Shown here: one piece after another, positions 9,803 to 20,426 of the stretch
How the letters are laid out: each line of letters opens with the position of its first letter
How positions within the stretch are numbered: the stretch's first letter is position 1
Source: an uncultured Pelagibacteraceae bacterium
Lineage (GTDB): Bacteria > Pseudomonadota > Alphaproteobacteria > Pelagibacterales > Pelagibacteraceae
Reading direction: 5' to 3'
NCBI GenBank assembly: GCA_902583685.1
Contig: CACHWO010000005.1
Coordinates: 1 to 37,823, forward strand
Length of the DNA stretch: 37,823 nt
Notes under the pieces: generated by a model
Databases searched by the model: none
What the model saw: the letters and a program-made list of their open reading frames with translations, nothing else
What the model was told of the DNA's origin: nothing
Position numbers and translations under genes: made by a program

Positions 9803-10459
9803 TTAAACTTTCCTACAAATTGTTAACCCATCCCCTAATGGCAAAATAGTTTTTTCTATCCTATCATCTCTCTTAATGAAAGAGTTAAATTCCCTCATCA
9901 ACGTAGTTAATCGATCATTTTTATCAGGATCACTGACGTCACCTTTCCACAAGACATTATCAATGAGAATATATCCATTTTTTTTGACTAATTTTAAAGA
10001 TTTATCGAAATATTTCTTATAATTTTCTTTGTCCGCATCAATAAAAATCATGTCAAATTTTTTGTTTTCTTTTTGAAGTTTTTTTAAATTATTAATAGCT
10101 GGACCTAAAATAATTTTTATTTTTTTTTCCATATTTGCTTTTTTAAAGAAATTCATTGCAATATCTGAAGTTTTTTTATTTAGATCTAAGCAAGTAATTT
10201 TTCCAGTCTTTGGGATTACAAGACCCATTGATAAAGCACTAAAGCCTGTAAAAGTTCCTATTTCTAAAATTTTTTTTATATTGTTCATTTTTATTAATAG
10301 TTGAAAAAAATATGCTTGAGTCATGGATATTTGCAATTTTTTTATTTTGCCCAATTTATTATTGTAATTAATTATTTCTTTTTGTATTGGATGTAATTTA
10401 TAGCTATGATCAGCAATATATTTTTCTAATTTTTCATCAATTTTGAGATTTTTAATCAT
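9803..10459 (-). CDS. class I SAM-dependent O-methyltransferase
   Basis: [66 protein letters not shown]-like family. Confidence 0.88.
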   Translation of the reverse strand: MIKNLKIDEKLEKYIADHSYKLHPIQKEIINYNNKLGKIKKLQISMTQAYFFQLLIKMNNIKKILEIGTFTGFSALSMGLVIPKTGKITCLDLNKKTSDIAMNFFKKANMEKKIKIILGPAINNLKKLQKENKKFDMIFIDADKENYKKYFDKSLKLVKKNGYILIDNVLWKGDVSDPDKNDRLTTLMREFNSFIKRDDRIEKTILPLGDGLTICRKV

Positions 10460-11940
10460 TTCTTTAATTTTATTTTTAAAATATCATTAACTAGTTTTGG
10501 ATTAGCTTTTCCAGATGAAGCTTTCATAATTTCACCGATAAAAAAACCATAAAGTTTTTCTTTTCCAGATTTGTATTCTGAAACTTTTTCTGAATTATTT
10601 TGTAAAACTTTTATAATTAATTTTTCAATTTCTTTTGGATCACTTTGTTGTTTTAATCCTTTTTCTTTGATGATTTTGCCTGGATCTTTGCCAGTTTCCA
10701 CCATAATTTCAAATACAGACTTAGCTATTTTTCCAGAAATTTCACCTGAGCTAATTGTATTGATTAAGCTTGATAAATCTTTTGATGATACAGGTGAGTT
10801 TTTTATGTTTATATTTTTTTTATTCAAAACCGCAAATAATTCAACCATAATCCAATTTTTAGCAAGCTTTATATCTGCATTTTTTATCACCTCTTCAAAA
10901 TAATTTGAAATATCAATTTCTGAAACTAAAACATTTGCCTCGTACGGGGTTAATTTAAATTTCTTTATAAATCTTTCTTTTTTTTCATCTGGTAACTCTG
11001 GTAAATTTTTTTTAATTTCATCAATAAATTTTTGCTCAATTTTGAGAGGTAGAAGATCAGGATCAGGAAAATAACGATAATCATGTGCCTCTTCTTTAGA
11101 TCTCATTGATCTAGTCTCATTTTTCTTCGTATCAAAAAGTCTAGTTTCTTGTTCTAATGTTTTGCCAGACTCTAAAAGTTCAACTTGTCTTCTTGCTTCA
11201 GATTCTATAGCTAACTCCATAAATTTAATTGAATTAACATTTTTAATTTCGCATCTCGTGCCAAAATTCTTATCTCCTATTTTTCTTACAGAAACATTGA
11301 CATCTGCTCTTAAAGATCCCTCTTGCATATTCCCATCGCAAGTACCGAGATACCTCATAATAGTTCTTAATTTTTTTACATATGCGTTAACTTCTTGAGG
11401 TGATCTTAAATCAGGTTTGCTAACAATTTCCATTAGAGCAACGCCTGATCTATTCAGATCAACAAAAGTATTTTCAGGGCTTAGATCATGAATACTTTTC
11501 CCAGCATCTTGCTCCAAATGAAGCCTTTCTATACCTATTTTTTTGGTACCATATGGCATGTCTAAAGTTACAATTCCCTCACCAACTATTGGATTTTTAT
11601 ATTGTGATATTTGGTAACCAGCAGGTAAATCTGCATAAAAATAATTTTTTCTGTCAAATATTGAAAGTAAATTTATTTTTGCACTTAATCCAAGACCTGT
11701 TTTGATTGCTTGTTTTATACAATATTCATTTATAACTGGTAGCATTCCTGGAAAAGCCGAGTCTACTAAACTTACCTGTGTATTTGGTTTTGCTCCAAAC
11801 TTTGTAGGTGAACCAGAAAACAATTTTGACTCGGATATGACTTGTGCATGAACTTCAAGTCCAATTACTACCTCCCAAAGATTATTTTCAGTTTTTATTA
11901 TGTAATCAAATTTATTCTTTTCCATTTTTATTCCCACCAT
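10456..11940 (-). CDS. gatB: Asp/Glu-tRNA(Asn/Gln) amidotransferase subunit B (start 11940 or 11925)
   Basis: [43 protein letters not shown]-terminal YqeY-like domain. Confidence 0.96.
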   Translation of the reverse strand: MVGIKMEKNKFDYIIKTENNLWEVVIGLEVHAQVISESKLFSGSPTKFGAKPNTQVSLVDSAFPGMLPVINEYCIKQAIKTGLGLSAKINLLSIFDRKNYFYADLPAGYQISQYKNPIVGEGIVTLDMPYGTKKIGIERLHLEQDAGKSIHDLSPENTFVDLNRSGVALMEIVSKPDLRSPQEVNAYVKKLRTIMRYLGTCDGNMQEGSLRADVNVSVRKIGDKNFGTRCEIKNVNSIKFMELAIESEARRQVELLESGKTLEQETRLFDTKKNETRSMRSKEEAHDYRYFPDPDLLPLKIEQKFIDEIKKNLPELPDEKKERFIKKFKLTPYEANVLVSEIDISNYFEEVIKNADIKLAKNWIMVELFAVLNKKNINIKNSPVSSKDLSSLINTISSGEISGKIAKSVFEIMVETGKDPGKIIKEKGLKQQSDPKEIEKLIIKVLQNNSEKVSEYKSGKEKLYGFFIGEIMKASSGKANPKLVNDILKIKLKK

Positions 11941-13385
11941 CTATTTATTGATTGCTTGAATGATATAACTTTCTCCATTTGAAGTGCTATATTGAGAATT
12001 TTTTGCTCATCTAATGCTTTCGATATTAATTGAAGTCCTAAAGGATACCCCTTCTCATCTTGACCAGCAGGTATAGAAATTGCTGGTAGACCTGCTAAGT
12101 TAACTGGAACAGTGAATATATCATTTAAATACATAGATATTGGGTCATTAGTTTTTTCTCCGACTTTAAATGCAGAACTTGGTGTTGATGGAGTTAAGAT
12201 AGCATCTACTGTTTTAAAACTTTTATCAAAATCATTCTTGATTAAACTCCTAACTTTTTGTGCTTTTAAATAGTAAGCATCATAATAACCAGATGATAAA
12301 ACATAAGTACCTATAAGAACTCTTCTTTTAACCTCGTCACCAAAACCTTCTCCACGTGTATTTTCATACATTTCAATAAGATTTTTCCCTTTTTTTGATC
12401 TGTATCCATATTTTACCCCATCATAACGTGCAAGGTTGGATGAAGCTTCAGCGGGTGCAACTATATAATAAGTTGGTAAAGCATATTTTGTATGAGGAAG
12501 TGTAATATCAATAATTTCTGCCCCGGATTTTTTTAAAATATTTACTCCATGTTTCCAAAGTTTATCTATTTCTTTAGGCATATTCTCAACTCTATATTCT
12601 TTAGGTATGCCAATTTTTAAACCTTTAATATTTGTATTAAGATTGCTTTTATAGTTTTCTTTTTTTTTGTTTATAGATGTTGAGTCTTTTTTATCGTAGC
12701 CTGACATTGCTTCCAATAACAAAGCGCAATCTTCAACATTTTTAGTCATTGGGCCTGCTTGATCCAGTGAGGATGCAAAAGCAACAATTCCCCATCTAGA
12801 GCATAACCCATATGTAGGTTTTAATCCTACTGTTCCAGTAAATGATGCAGGTTGTCTTATTGATCCTCCAGTATCTGTTCCAATAGTAGCTGGTGTTAAA
12901 TTCGCTGCTAAAGCACTCGCGGATCCACCTGAGGATCCACCTGGGACTAGATTTTTACCGATTGGGTTTATTGAATTTCCAAAATAACTAGTTTCATTTG
13001 AAGATCCCATTGCGAATTCATCACAATTTAATTTACCTAATAAAATTGCTCCCTCGGACCACAAATTTTGAGTTACCGAGGACTCATATGTTGGTATAAA
13101 GTTTTGTAAGATTTTACTTCCTGCGGTAGTTTTGACATTTTTCGTGCAAAATAAATCTTTGACTGCTAACGGTACACCAGCGAGCAAACCGTTGAAATTT
13201 TTTTTTTTATCAAATTCTTTTGCTTTTTTTATAGCTTCTTCAAAACATGTTGTTATAAAGCTATTTAGTTTCCTGCTATTTTCAATATTTTTGATAAAAT
13301 GATTTGTTACCTCTAAGGAAGAAATTTTTTTCTTTTTGATTAAATTTACTATATTGGTTAAAGAACTTTTATTTAAATCAGACAT
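11928..13385 (-). CDS. gatA: Asp/Glu-tRNA(Asn/Gln) amidotransferase subunit A
   Basis: Amidase signature [36 protein letters not shown]. Confidence 0.96.
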   Translation of the reverse strand: MSDLNKSSLTNIVNLIKKKKISSLEVTNHFIKNIENSRKLNSFITTCFEEAIKKAKEFDKKKNFNGLLAGVPLAVKDLFCTKNVKTTAGSKILQNFIPTYESSVTQNLWSEGAILLGKLNCDEFAMGSSNETSYFGNSINPIGKNLVPGGSSGGSASALAANLTPATIGTDTGGSIRQPASFTGTVGLKPTYGLCSRWGIVAFASSLDQAGPMTKNVEDCALLLEAMSGYDKKDSTSINKKKENYKSNLNTNIKGLKIGIPKEYRVENMPKEIDKLWKHGVNILKKSGAEIIDITLPHTKYALPTYYIVAPAEASSNLARYDGVKYGYRSKKGKNLIEMYENTRGEGFGDEVKRRVLIGTYVLSSGYYDAYYLKAQKVRSLIKNDFDKSFKTVDAILTPSTPSSAFKVGEKTNDPISMYLNDIFTVPVNLAGLPAISIPAGQDEKGYPLGLQLISKALDEQKILNIALQMEKVISFKQSINRWWE

Positions 13386-13387
13386 AT

Positions 13388-13675
13388 TTATTCTATTACC
13401 TTCGGTACAATAAAAAAATCCTCATTTTTACTAGGAGAGTTTTTTAATATTTCATTTTTTATTTTTCCATCGTTAATTACATCATTTCTGGGCTCTAAAG
13501 TTTTGTGCACAACAGATGTTAATGGGTTTATTTCATTAGTGTTAAGTTTATTAAGCTGTTCAACAAAATTTATTATTAATGTTAAATCTTTAGTTAAAGA
13601 CTCAATCTTATCATCATCTAAAGAAATTCTAGATAATTTGGCAACTTTTTTAACTTGGTTTTTATCAATAGGCAT
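13388..13675 (-). CDS. gatC: Asp/Glu-tRNA(Asn/Gln) amidotransferase subunit C
   Basis: 95 aa; [33 protein letters not shown]...; immediately upstream of gatA. Confidence 0.92.
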   Translation of the reverse strand: MPIDKNQVKKVAKLSRISLDDDKIESLTKDLTLIINFVEQLNKLNTNEINPLTSVVHKTLEPRNDVINDGKIKNEILKNSPSKNEDFFIVPKVIE

Positions 13676-13687
13676 AAATAAATTACG

Positions 13688-13716
13688 TTTTAGTTTGACT
13701 AGAAATCAAACTTAAA
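13688..13716. repeat. inverted repeat in the divergent gatC/ruvX intergenic region
   Basis: AGTTTGA (13692..13698) - 7 nt - TCAAACT (13706..13712); after one mismatch the arms extend by TTT/AAA. Confidence 0.6.
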
Positions 13717-13722
13717 TATAAC
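13695..13722 (+). promoter_or_regulatory. candidate sigma70-type promoter for ruvX
   Basis: TTGACT (13695..13700) - 16 nt - TATAAC (13717..13722), 6 nt before the ATG at 13729. Confidence 0.45.
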
Positions 13723-13728
13723 ATATTC

Positions 13729-14184
13729 ATGATGGATATTGAAGATTTTAAGAAATCTATACAACAGAAGTCAAGATTATTAGGGATTGATCCAGGTAAG
13801 AATCGTATTGGTATAGCTATTTCTGACGAGGATAAACTTGTCTCCACACCTTTTAAAACAATTTCAAAAAAAAACAATCCAAATTTTATTAATGAAATAA
13901 AAGATATAGTTTTAGAAAATAACATAAAAGGTATTATTGTAGGTAATCCAATAAACATGGACGGTTCTGAAGGTCCATCTGCGCAATCTGCGAAGGATTT
14001 CGCTCAATTTATATCAAAAAATATTTCAATACCTATCGCTATGTGGGATGAAAGACTGTCTACTGAAGGAGCTTTTAATATATCTAGTAATTTGGACATT
14101 AATGTATCAAAAAAAGTGGAAAAATTGGACCAAAATGCGGCTTCATTTATTTTACAGGGTGCCATTGACTATATTAAAAGATAA
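13729..14184 (+). CDS. ruvX: Holliday junction resolvase-like / pre-16S rRNA nuclease (YqgF)
   Basis: LLGIDPGKNRIGIAISDE, IIVGNPINMDGSEGPSAQ, MWDERLSTEGA, DQNAASFILQGAIDY. Confidence 0.93.
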   Translation: MMDIEDFKKSIQQKSRLLGIDPGKNRIGIAISDEDKLVSTPFKTISKKNNPNFINEIKDIVLENNIKGIIVGNPINMDGSEGPSAQSAKDFAQFISKNISIPIAMWDERLSTEGAFNISSNLDINVSKKVEKLDQNAASFILQGAIDYIKR

Positions 14185-14228
14185 ATAACTTGCTATGAAA
14201 GTACAAAAGGCTTATAGAGTTAATTTTA

Positions 14229-15173
14229 ATGGCTCTAATAAAAAAGTTTTCAGCTGTTAAAAAAATCCAAGATCATCTCTTAGGAATCCAAAATCTTTCA
14301 ATACAAGAAGCAAAACTAATTTTAAATGAAGCTACAAACTTCATTAAATTAAATAGAAGTACCTCAAAAAAAATGGATTTGTTAAGAGGAAAAACGCAAA
14401 TTAATTTATTTTTTGAACCTTCTACCAGAACTCAGAGCTCATTTGAACTTGCAGGCAAAAGATTAGGAGCTGATGTGATGAGCATGAACGTAGTAAATTC
14501 CTCGATAAAAAAAGGAGAAACTATTCTTGATACTGCTATGTCACTAAATGCGATGCATCCAGATGTAATTGTTGTTAGACACCAAGACTCTGGTGCTCCC
14601 AACCTTCTTTCTCAAAAAGTAAATTGTGCCGTGATTAATGCTGGTGATGGTTTGAGAGAGCATCCTACTCAAGCTTTGCTAGATGCATTGACAATAATTA
14701 ATAGAAAAGGAAAAATTGAGGGTTTAAAAATAGCAATCTGTGGAGATATACTTCATTCGAGAGTAGCTAGATCAAATATTTATTTATTAAATATGTTAGG
14801 AGCAGAAGTTAATGTTATTGGTCCAAAAACTTTACTACCAAAGTCTATAAATAAACTTGGTGTTAAATCATTTACGAATATGAACGAAGGATTAAAATCC
14901 TGTGATATCGTTATGATGTTAAGATTACAAAATGAAAGAATGACAGGTTCTTACTTACCCTCAAAAAGAGAATATTACGAGTATTTTGGACTCACTCCAG
15001 ATAAATTAAAGTTAGCCAAAAAGGATGCTTTAATAATGCATCCGGGACCGATGAACAGAGGAGTTGAGATTGATACTAAATTAGCAGATGACATAAATGT
15101 AAGTTTGGTGAAAGAGCAAGTTGAATTAGGTGTTGCAGTCAGAATGGCGTGTCTAAAATTATATTGCAAGTAA
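14229..15173 (+). CDS. pyrB: aspartate carbamoyltransferase catalytic subunit
   Basis: [53 protein letters not shown]. Confidence 0.96.
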   Translation: MALIKKFSAVKKIQDHLLGIQNLSIQEAKLILNEATNFIKLNRSTSKKMDLLRGKTQINLFFEPSTRTQSSFELAGKRLGADVMSMNVVNSSIKKGETILDTAMSLNAMHPDVIVVRHQDSGAPNLLSQKVNCAVINAGDGLREHPTQALLDALTIINRKGKIEGLKIAICGDILHSRVARSNIYLLNMLGAEVNVIGPKTLLPKSINKLGVKSFTNMNEGLKSCDIVMMLRLQNERMTGSYLPSKREYYEYFGLTPDKLKLAKKDALIMHPGPMNRGVEIDTKLADDINVSLVKEQVELGVAVRMACLKLYCK

Positions 15174-16465
15174 TGAAAGAAAAATATTTTATAAATGCTA
15201 GGATAATAGACCCATCTCAAAATATGGATGAGGTTGGTGGTTTGATTGTTGACATTTCAGGGAAGATTAAAGCGATAGGTAAAAAAATTAAAAAAGAAAA
15301 TTTACCATCAAAATCAGAAAAAATTGATTGTAAAGGAAAAATTCTGATACCAGGGATCGTAGATATGAAAGTGTTTATAGGTGAACCTGGTTTTGAATAC
15401 AAAGAAAATTTTAGAACTTTGAGTCATGCTGCTTTGTCAGGTGGTGTTACATCTGTTGTTTCGATGCCTAATACAAGTCCAGTTATAGATAATGTTTCTA
15501 TGGTAGATTTCATACTTAGAAGAGGAAGAGATAAAGCTGGAATAAATATTTATCCTTCAGCAACATTAACGAGAAATATGGATGGAAAATTAATGACTGA
15601 ATTTGGTTTGTTGTCAAAAAAAGGAATTATTGGATTTACTGACGCTACGAAAACTGTTCAAAATGCAGAAATAATGTCAAGAATAATGAATTATGCATCA
15701 GATATTGATGTACTTGTAATGCAACATCCTGAAGACTTTGAACTTTCTAAAGGAAGATGCATTAGTGAAGGTGAAGTTTCAACGAGACTTGGATTAAAAG
15801 GAATATCTTATATTGCAGAAAAAATTATAATAGAAAGAGATTTATCTTTATTAGAAGAATACCCATGCAGATACCATATCTCTCAGATATCTTCTGAAAA
15901 ATCTGTCGAAGTGATAAAAAAATATAAAAAAAATGGTATTAAATTTTCTTCTGGGGTTTCAATTAATAATCTTTCTCTTAATGAAAATGATATAGGAGAC
16001 TTTAAAACTTTTATGAAGATTTCACCTCCTTTAAGAAAAGAAGAAGATAGAAAAGCTTTAATTCAAGGAATTAAAGATGGAGTAATAGATGTAATTGTTT
16101 CAGATCATAAACCTGAGGATGAAGAAAGTAAAAGGCTTCCATTTGCTCAAGCAGCAGAAGGTTCTATTGGAATAGAGACTCTTTTGTCTCTTGCATTAGA
16201 GCTTTATCATAATAACTCATTACCTTTAAAAAAAATCATAGAAACAATTACTTCTAATCCAGCTAAAATACTTAAGATAAATAAAGGTACTTTAAAAATA
16301 GGATCTGATGCAGATATATGTATTTTTGATCTCGATAAACCATGGAAAGTTGATGTGTCAAAATTAAAATCAAAATCTAAGAATGCAGCTATTGAAAATA
16401 GAAAACTTCAAGGGAAAGTTTTGATGACTTTTTTAAAAGGAGAAGGTGTTTTTAATTTACAGTGA
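15173..16465 (+). CDS. pyrC: dihydroorotase-like amidohydrolase homologue, probably non-catalytic (PyrC'/PyrX type)
   Basis: ATG at 15173 overlaps the pyrB TAA. Amidohydrolase/DHOase fold sequence, but DMKVFIGEPG replaces the canonical DxHxHxREPG; SDHKPEDEE near the C terminus. Confidence 0.88.
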   Translation: MKEKYFINARIIDPSQNMDEVGGLIVDISGKIKAIGKKIKKENLPSKSEKIDCKGKILIPGIVDMKVFIGEPGFEYKENFRTLSHAALSGGVTSVVSMPNTSPVIDNVSMVDFILRRGRDKAGINIYPSATLTRNMDGKLMTEFGLLSKKGIIGFTDATKTVQNAEIMSRIMNYASDIDVLVMQHPEDFELSKGRCISEGEVSTRLGLKGISYIAEKIIIERDLSLLEEYPCRYHISQISSEKSVEVIKKYKKNGIKFSSGVSINNLSLNENDIGDFKTFMKISPPLRKEEDRKALIQGIKDGVIDVIVSDHKPEDEESKRLPFAQAAEGSIGIETLLSLALELYHNNSLPLKKIIETITSNPAKILKINKGTLKIGSDADICIFDLDKPWKVDVSKLKSKSKNAAIENRKLQGKVLMTFLKGEGVFNLQ

Positions 16466-17043
16466 TATTTGAAATTTTATTAGTATTTCTATTCTCATAT
16501 ATATGCGGATCAATACCTTTCGGTTTGATTCTAACTAAAGTTTTTTTAGGTAAAGATATAAGGAAAATTGGTTCAAAAAATATCGGTGCAACTAATGTAT
16601 TAAGAACTGGAAATAAATTTATTGCAGCCTTAACACTCGTTTTAGATATTTCAAAGGGTATTGCTCCAATTCTAGTTACTAACTATTATTTTCCAAATTT
16701 AATTTATTTATCTAGTTTAAGTTCATTCCTGGGTCATATATTTCCCGTTTGGTTAAAATTTAATGGAGGAAAAGGTGTAGCAATATATTTGGGAATTATT
16801 TTTATATTATCTTATAAACTTGCCTTGTTTTTTTGTATAATTTGGATTTTTATAGCAACTATATCTAAATACTCTTCCCTATCTTCAATTATTTCTTCAT
16901 TAATTATTTTTTTAATTTCGTTAAGTGAAAATAATTATGAGCTAAATTCTTATTTGTTTATCACATTTGTTATTATTTTATACTCTCATAGAAAGAATAT
17001 AATCAGATTAAAAAATAGGTCTGAGGATAAAATTAAACTTTAA
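16462..17043 (+). CDS. plsY: acyl-phosphate glycerol-3-phosphate acyltransferase
   Basis: GSIPFGLILTK, GSKNIGATNVLRTG, FLGHIFPVWLKFNGGKGVA; GTG start overlapping the upstream stop. Confidence 0.95.
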   Translation: MIFEILLVFLFSYICGSIPFGLILTKVFLGKDIRKIGSKNIGATNVLRTGNKFIAALTLVLDISKGIAPILVTNYYFPNLIYLSSLSSFLGHIFPVWLKFNGGKGVAIYLGIIFILSYKLALFFCIIWIFIATISKYSSLSSIISSLIIFLISLSENNYELNSYLFITFVIILYSHRKNIIRLKNRSEDKIKL

Positions 17044-17068
17044 AATCAACAATAATTGCACTTTGATT

Positions 17069-17092
17069 TGACAAATATGTTTATTTTTGTCA
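17069..17092. repeat. inverted repeat between plsY and topA
   Basis: TGACAAA (17069..17075) - 10 nt - TTTGTCA (17086..17092), perfect 7-bp arms. Confidence 0.6.
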
Positions 17093-17107
17093 GTAAGGTC
17101 AATTATA

Positions 17108-19669
17108 ATGAATCTTGTAATAGTAGAAAGCCCAGCAAAAGCTAAAACTATTAATAAATATCTAGGAAAAGATTATAAAGTATTAGCTAGTTATGGCCAT
17201 GTTAGAGACTTACCTTCAAAAAATGGTTCGGTTGATCCAGAAAATAATTTTAAAATGGAATGGGAACTAGACTCCTTTTCTAAAAAATATGTTAAAGAAA
17301 TTACTGATGCTGCTGTTAACTCAGAAAGAATAATTTTAGCAACAGATCCTGATAGAGAAGGAGAAGCGATAGCTTGGCATGTAAGAGAAATTCTTGAAAG
17401 TAAAAAATTATTAAAAGGAAAAAAAGTTGAAAGAGTTGTGTTCAATGAAATTACAAAAAAAGCAGTCACAAATGGAATTAATAACCCTAGAAAAATTGAG
17501 TCTCTGTTAGTAAATGCATACATGGCTAGGCGAGCTCTTGATTATCTTGTCGGTTTTAATATATCTCCAATTTTATGGACAAAGCTTCCTGGCTCTAAAT
17601 CTGCAGGAAGGGTACAATCTGTAGCTCTAAGACTCATTACTGAACGTGAACACGAAATTGAACTTTTTAGACCAGAAGAATTTTGGACTATTTCTAGTAA
17701 TTTTCAATATAATGATAAATCTATTAGATCAAAACTCTCTCTTTTTAACAATAAAAAAGTAGAAAAATTTTCATTTAAAAATAAAAAAGATTCTGAAAAG
17801 GCATTAAATTTAATTAAAAGTCAAAATTATAAAATAATGGATGTAGCTTCAAAAGTTTTTAGAAGAAATCCATTAGCTCCATTCACAACTTCGACTTTAC
17901 AACAAACCGCTTCCGGAAAATTTGGTTTTGGTGCGTCTAGAACGATGCAAATTGCACAAAGACTTTATCAAGGAGTAGATATTGAGGGTGATACAGTTGG
18001 CCTCATAACTTATATGAGGACAGATGGAACCCAAATTTCAAAAGATGCTATATCAGATTTTAGAAATTTTATAAAAAACGAACATGGGAAAGAATATCTT
18101 CCTGATAATCCAAATTCTTTTGTAGGAAAAAAAGCTAAAAATGCACAAGAGGCACATGAAGCTATAAGGCCAACTGATGTAAAAAGAAAACCTTCGGATA
18201 TGAAAAAATATTTAAGTACAGACCAATCTAAACTTTATGAATTAATTTGGAATAGAGCGATTTCTTCACAAATGAACCCTGCTGAATTTGATAGAAAAAG
18301 TATTACTTTAGTATCTGATAATAAGGAAATTTGTTTTAAAGCAAATGGATCTACTGTTAAATTTGAGGGATATTTGAAAGTATATAAATTTGAAGAAAAG
18401 GATGAAGATCTTCAAAATATTTTACCTGAGGTAAAAATTGGAGACAAGGTTTCTATAAAAGAGTTAATAGATGAACAGCATTTTACAGACCCACCACCGA
18501 GATATTCAGAAGCAAGCCTTGTAAAAAAAATGGAAGAATTGGGAATTGGTCGTCCCTCAACATACGCCAGTATAATTTCGGTACTATCTACCAGAAATTA
18601 TGTAGAATTATTAAATAAAAGATTTCATCCTACTGATAGAGGAAAATTATTATCTGCTTTTCTTGAAAAACTATTTACTAAATATGTTGATTACAATTTT
18701 ACTGCTGACTTAGAAAATCAATTAGATGAGATAACCAGTGGAAAAGTTGATTGGGTAAAAGTTTTAGATAGTTTCTGGAAAGATTTTTATAACAATGTGG
18801 GACTAGTAAAGGAAAAAAGAACCAGGGAAGTTTTAGATCTTTTGAATGAAAGTTTGGGCGATTTAGTATTTGAGAGGGACGATAATGATACTATAGATAG
18901 AAAATGTAAAATATGTAAGACTGGAGAGCTAAGTCTTAAAAATAGCTTTAGAGGAGGTGCTTTTATTGGTTGTTCAAATTATCCTGAATGTAAATTTACA
19001 AGACCTTTATCCAAATCTAAGGCATCTCAGCAGATAAGTTTAGTAGAACCTAAATTGATTGGTCAAAACGAATTTGGTAAAGAAATTTTTCTTAAAAACG
19101 GTAGGTTTGGACCATATTTGCAATTTCAAATTCAAGAAGATGAATTGAACAAAATAAAAACAAAGAAAACCAAAAAGAAAAAAGATAATGAAAATTTAAA
19201 AAACGTATCTATACCGAAAGGACTGCCAATTGAAAATATTGATTTGGAAAAAGCTAAATATTTATGCTCATTACCAAAAATTATCGGCAAGCATCCAGAT
19301 CTAAATGAGGATATAACTATAAATATCGGCAGGTTTGGTCCTTATCTAAAATGTTCTAATAAATCAGCGAGGATTGAGAGTGTTGATGAATTATTTTCTA
19401 TAGGTCTAAATAGAGCAATCACTTTAATATCAGAGGCAAAGCCTGGAAGAATGTCATCTTCTGAAATTAAAAACCTAGGTGAACATCCTGAAGATAAAAA
19501 ACCTGTGCGAATAATGAAAGGTCAATATGGGCCTTACATTAAATACAAATCATTAAATGCTACTATACCTGAGGATAAAGATCCTGCAGAAATTACCATG
19601 GAAGAAGCGTTAATTCTTATAGAAAAAAGGAAAGAATATGATAAATCTAAGAGAAAAAGAAAAAAATGA
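17108..19669 (+). CDS. topA: DNA topoisomerase I
   Basis: MNLVIVESPAKAKTINKYLGKDYKVLASYGHVRDLP; ATDPDREGEAIAWH; TYMRTDGTQIS; C4 zinc finger CKICKTGELSLKNSFRGGAFIGCSNYPEC. Start moved from 17087 to the internal ATG at 17108. Confidence 0.96.
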   Translation: MNLVIVESPAKAKTINKYLGKDYKVLASYGHVRDLPSKNGSVDPENNFKMEWELDSFSKKYVKEITDAAVNSERIILATDPDREGEAIAWHVREILESKKLLKGKKVERVVFNEITKKAVTNGINNPRKIESLLVNAYMARRALDYLVGFNISPILWTKLPGSKSAGRVQSVALRLITEREHEIELFRPEEFWTISSNFQYNDKSIRSKLSLFNNKKVEKFSFKNKKDSEKALNLIKSQNYKIMDVASKVFRRNPLAPFTTSTLQQTASGKFGFGASRTMQIAQRLYQGVDIEGDTVGLITYMRTDGTQISKDAISDFRNFIKNEHGKEYLPDNPNSFVGKKAKNAQEAHEAIRPTDVKRKPSDMKKYLSTDQSKLYELIWNRAISSQMNPAEFDRKSITLVSDNKEICFKANGSTVKFEGYLKVYKFEEKDEDLQNILPEVKIGDKVSIKELIDEQHFTDPPPRYSEASLVKKMEELGIGRPSTYASIISVLSTRNYVELLNKRFHPTDRGKLLSAFLEKLFTKYVDYNFTADLENQLDEITSGKVDWVKVLDSFWKDFYNNVGLVKEKRTREVLDLLNESLGDLVFERDDNDTIDRKCKICKTGELSLKNSFRGGAFIGCSNYPECKFTRPLSKSKASQQISLVEPKLIGQNEFGKEIFLKNGRFGPYLQFQIQEDELNKIKTKKTKKKKDNENLKNVSIPKGLPIENIDLEKAKYLCSLPKIIGKHPDLNEDITINIGRFGPYLKCSNKSARIESVDELFSIGLNRAITLISEAKPGRMSSSEIKNLGEHPEDKKPVRIMKGQYGPYIKYKSLNATIPEDKDPAEITMEEALILIEKRKEYDKSKRKRKK

Positions 19670-19962
19670 ATAAAATTTTATTAATTGTAACTATTTTTAT
19701 AATTTTTAACACTAATATATCTTTTTCATCAGAAAACCCTTGTTCAAAATATAATTATTGGACTCAAAACAAACAGTTAAAGAAATGTGAAGCTGAACAT
19801 GGAATTTCAAAAGGAAATAAATTAATTAAAAAAAGTAGCTCTGATTCTTCTTTGAAAGAAAAATCAGGTAATATTATTTCAGATATAAATAAGAAATATA
19901 AATCTTTAAGAGAAAAAACTCCAAAAACTGGAGTGGAAACTTGGAAAAAATTAAAAAAATAA
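19666..19962 (+). CDS. small secreted or periplasmic hypothetical protein
   Basis: 98 aa; hydrophobic N-terminal signal-like MNKILLIVTIFIIFNTNISFSSENPCSKY, Lys-rich remainder, two Cys; ATGA overlap with topA. Confidence 0.7.
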   Translation: MNKILLIVTIFIIFNTNISFSSENPCSKYNYWTQNKQLKKCEAEHGISKGNKLIKKSSSDSSLKEKSGNIISDINKKYKSLREKTPKTGVETWKKLKK

Positions 19963-19966
19963 TCGA

Positions 19967-20425
19967 ATGTCAATTGAGAATAAACTAAAAAAGCTAAAAA
20001 TAGAAATTCCTGATGCACCTGATCCTGTGGGAGCATACGTAGCAAGTAAAATTTCTGGAAATTTAATATTTATATCAGGGCAAGTTTCAGTAATGCCAGA
20101 TGGAAAATTAATAAAAGGTAAGGTAGGAAAAGATTTAGATTTAAATGAAGCCCAAAATGCTGCGAAATTTTGTGGATTGAATATATTAGCTCAATTAAAA
20201 AAAATATGTAAAGGTGATCTAAATAAAATTAAAAGTTGTTTAAAGTTAACTGGTTATGTTAATTCCGTTGACGACTTTACACAACAACCTCAAGTAATAA
20301 ATGGTGCTTCAGATTTAATATCATCTGTTTTTGAAAATTCTGGTAAACATACAAGGGCAGCTGTAAGCGTAAATTCTCTTCCACTTGGTGCAGCTGTTGA
20401 GGTTGATGCTATTTTTGAGATTTAA
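19967..20425 (+). CDS. RidA/YjgF family protein
   Basis: PDAPDPVGAYVASKISGNLIFISGQVSVMPDG; TRAAVSVNSLPLGAAVEVDAIFEI. Confidence 0.92.
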   Translation: MSIENKLKKLKIEIPDAPDPVGAYVASKISGNLIFISGQVSVMPDGKLIKGKVGKDLDLNEAQNAAKFCGLNILAQLKKICKGDLNKIKSCLKLTGYVNSVDDFTQQPQVINGASDLISSVFENSGKHTRAAVSVNSLPLGAAVEVDAIFEI

Positions 20426-20426
20426 T

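Noticed and set aside
13683-13958. Minus-strand 91-aa hydrophobic ORF opposite ruvX
   Set aside because: Shadow of the conserved ruvX frame.
17068-17110. Canonical promoter for topA (TTGACA at 17068)
   Set aside because: No acceptable -10 at 16-18 nt spacing; only the inverted repeat is retained.
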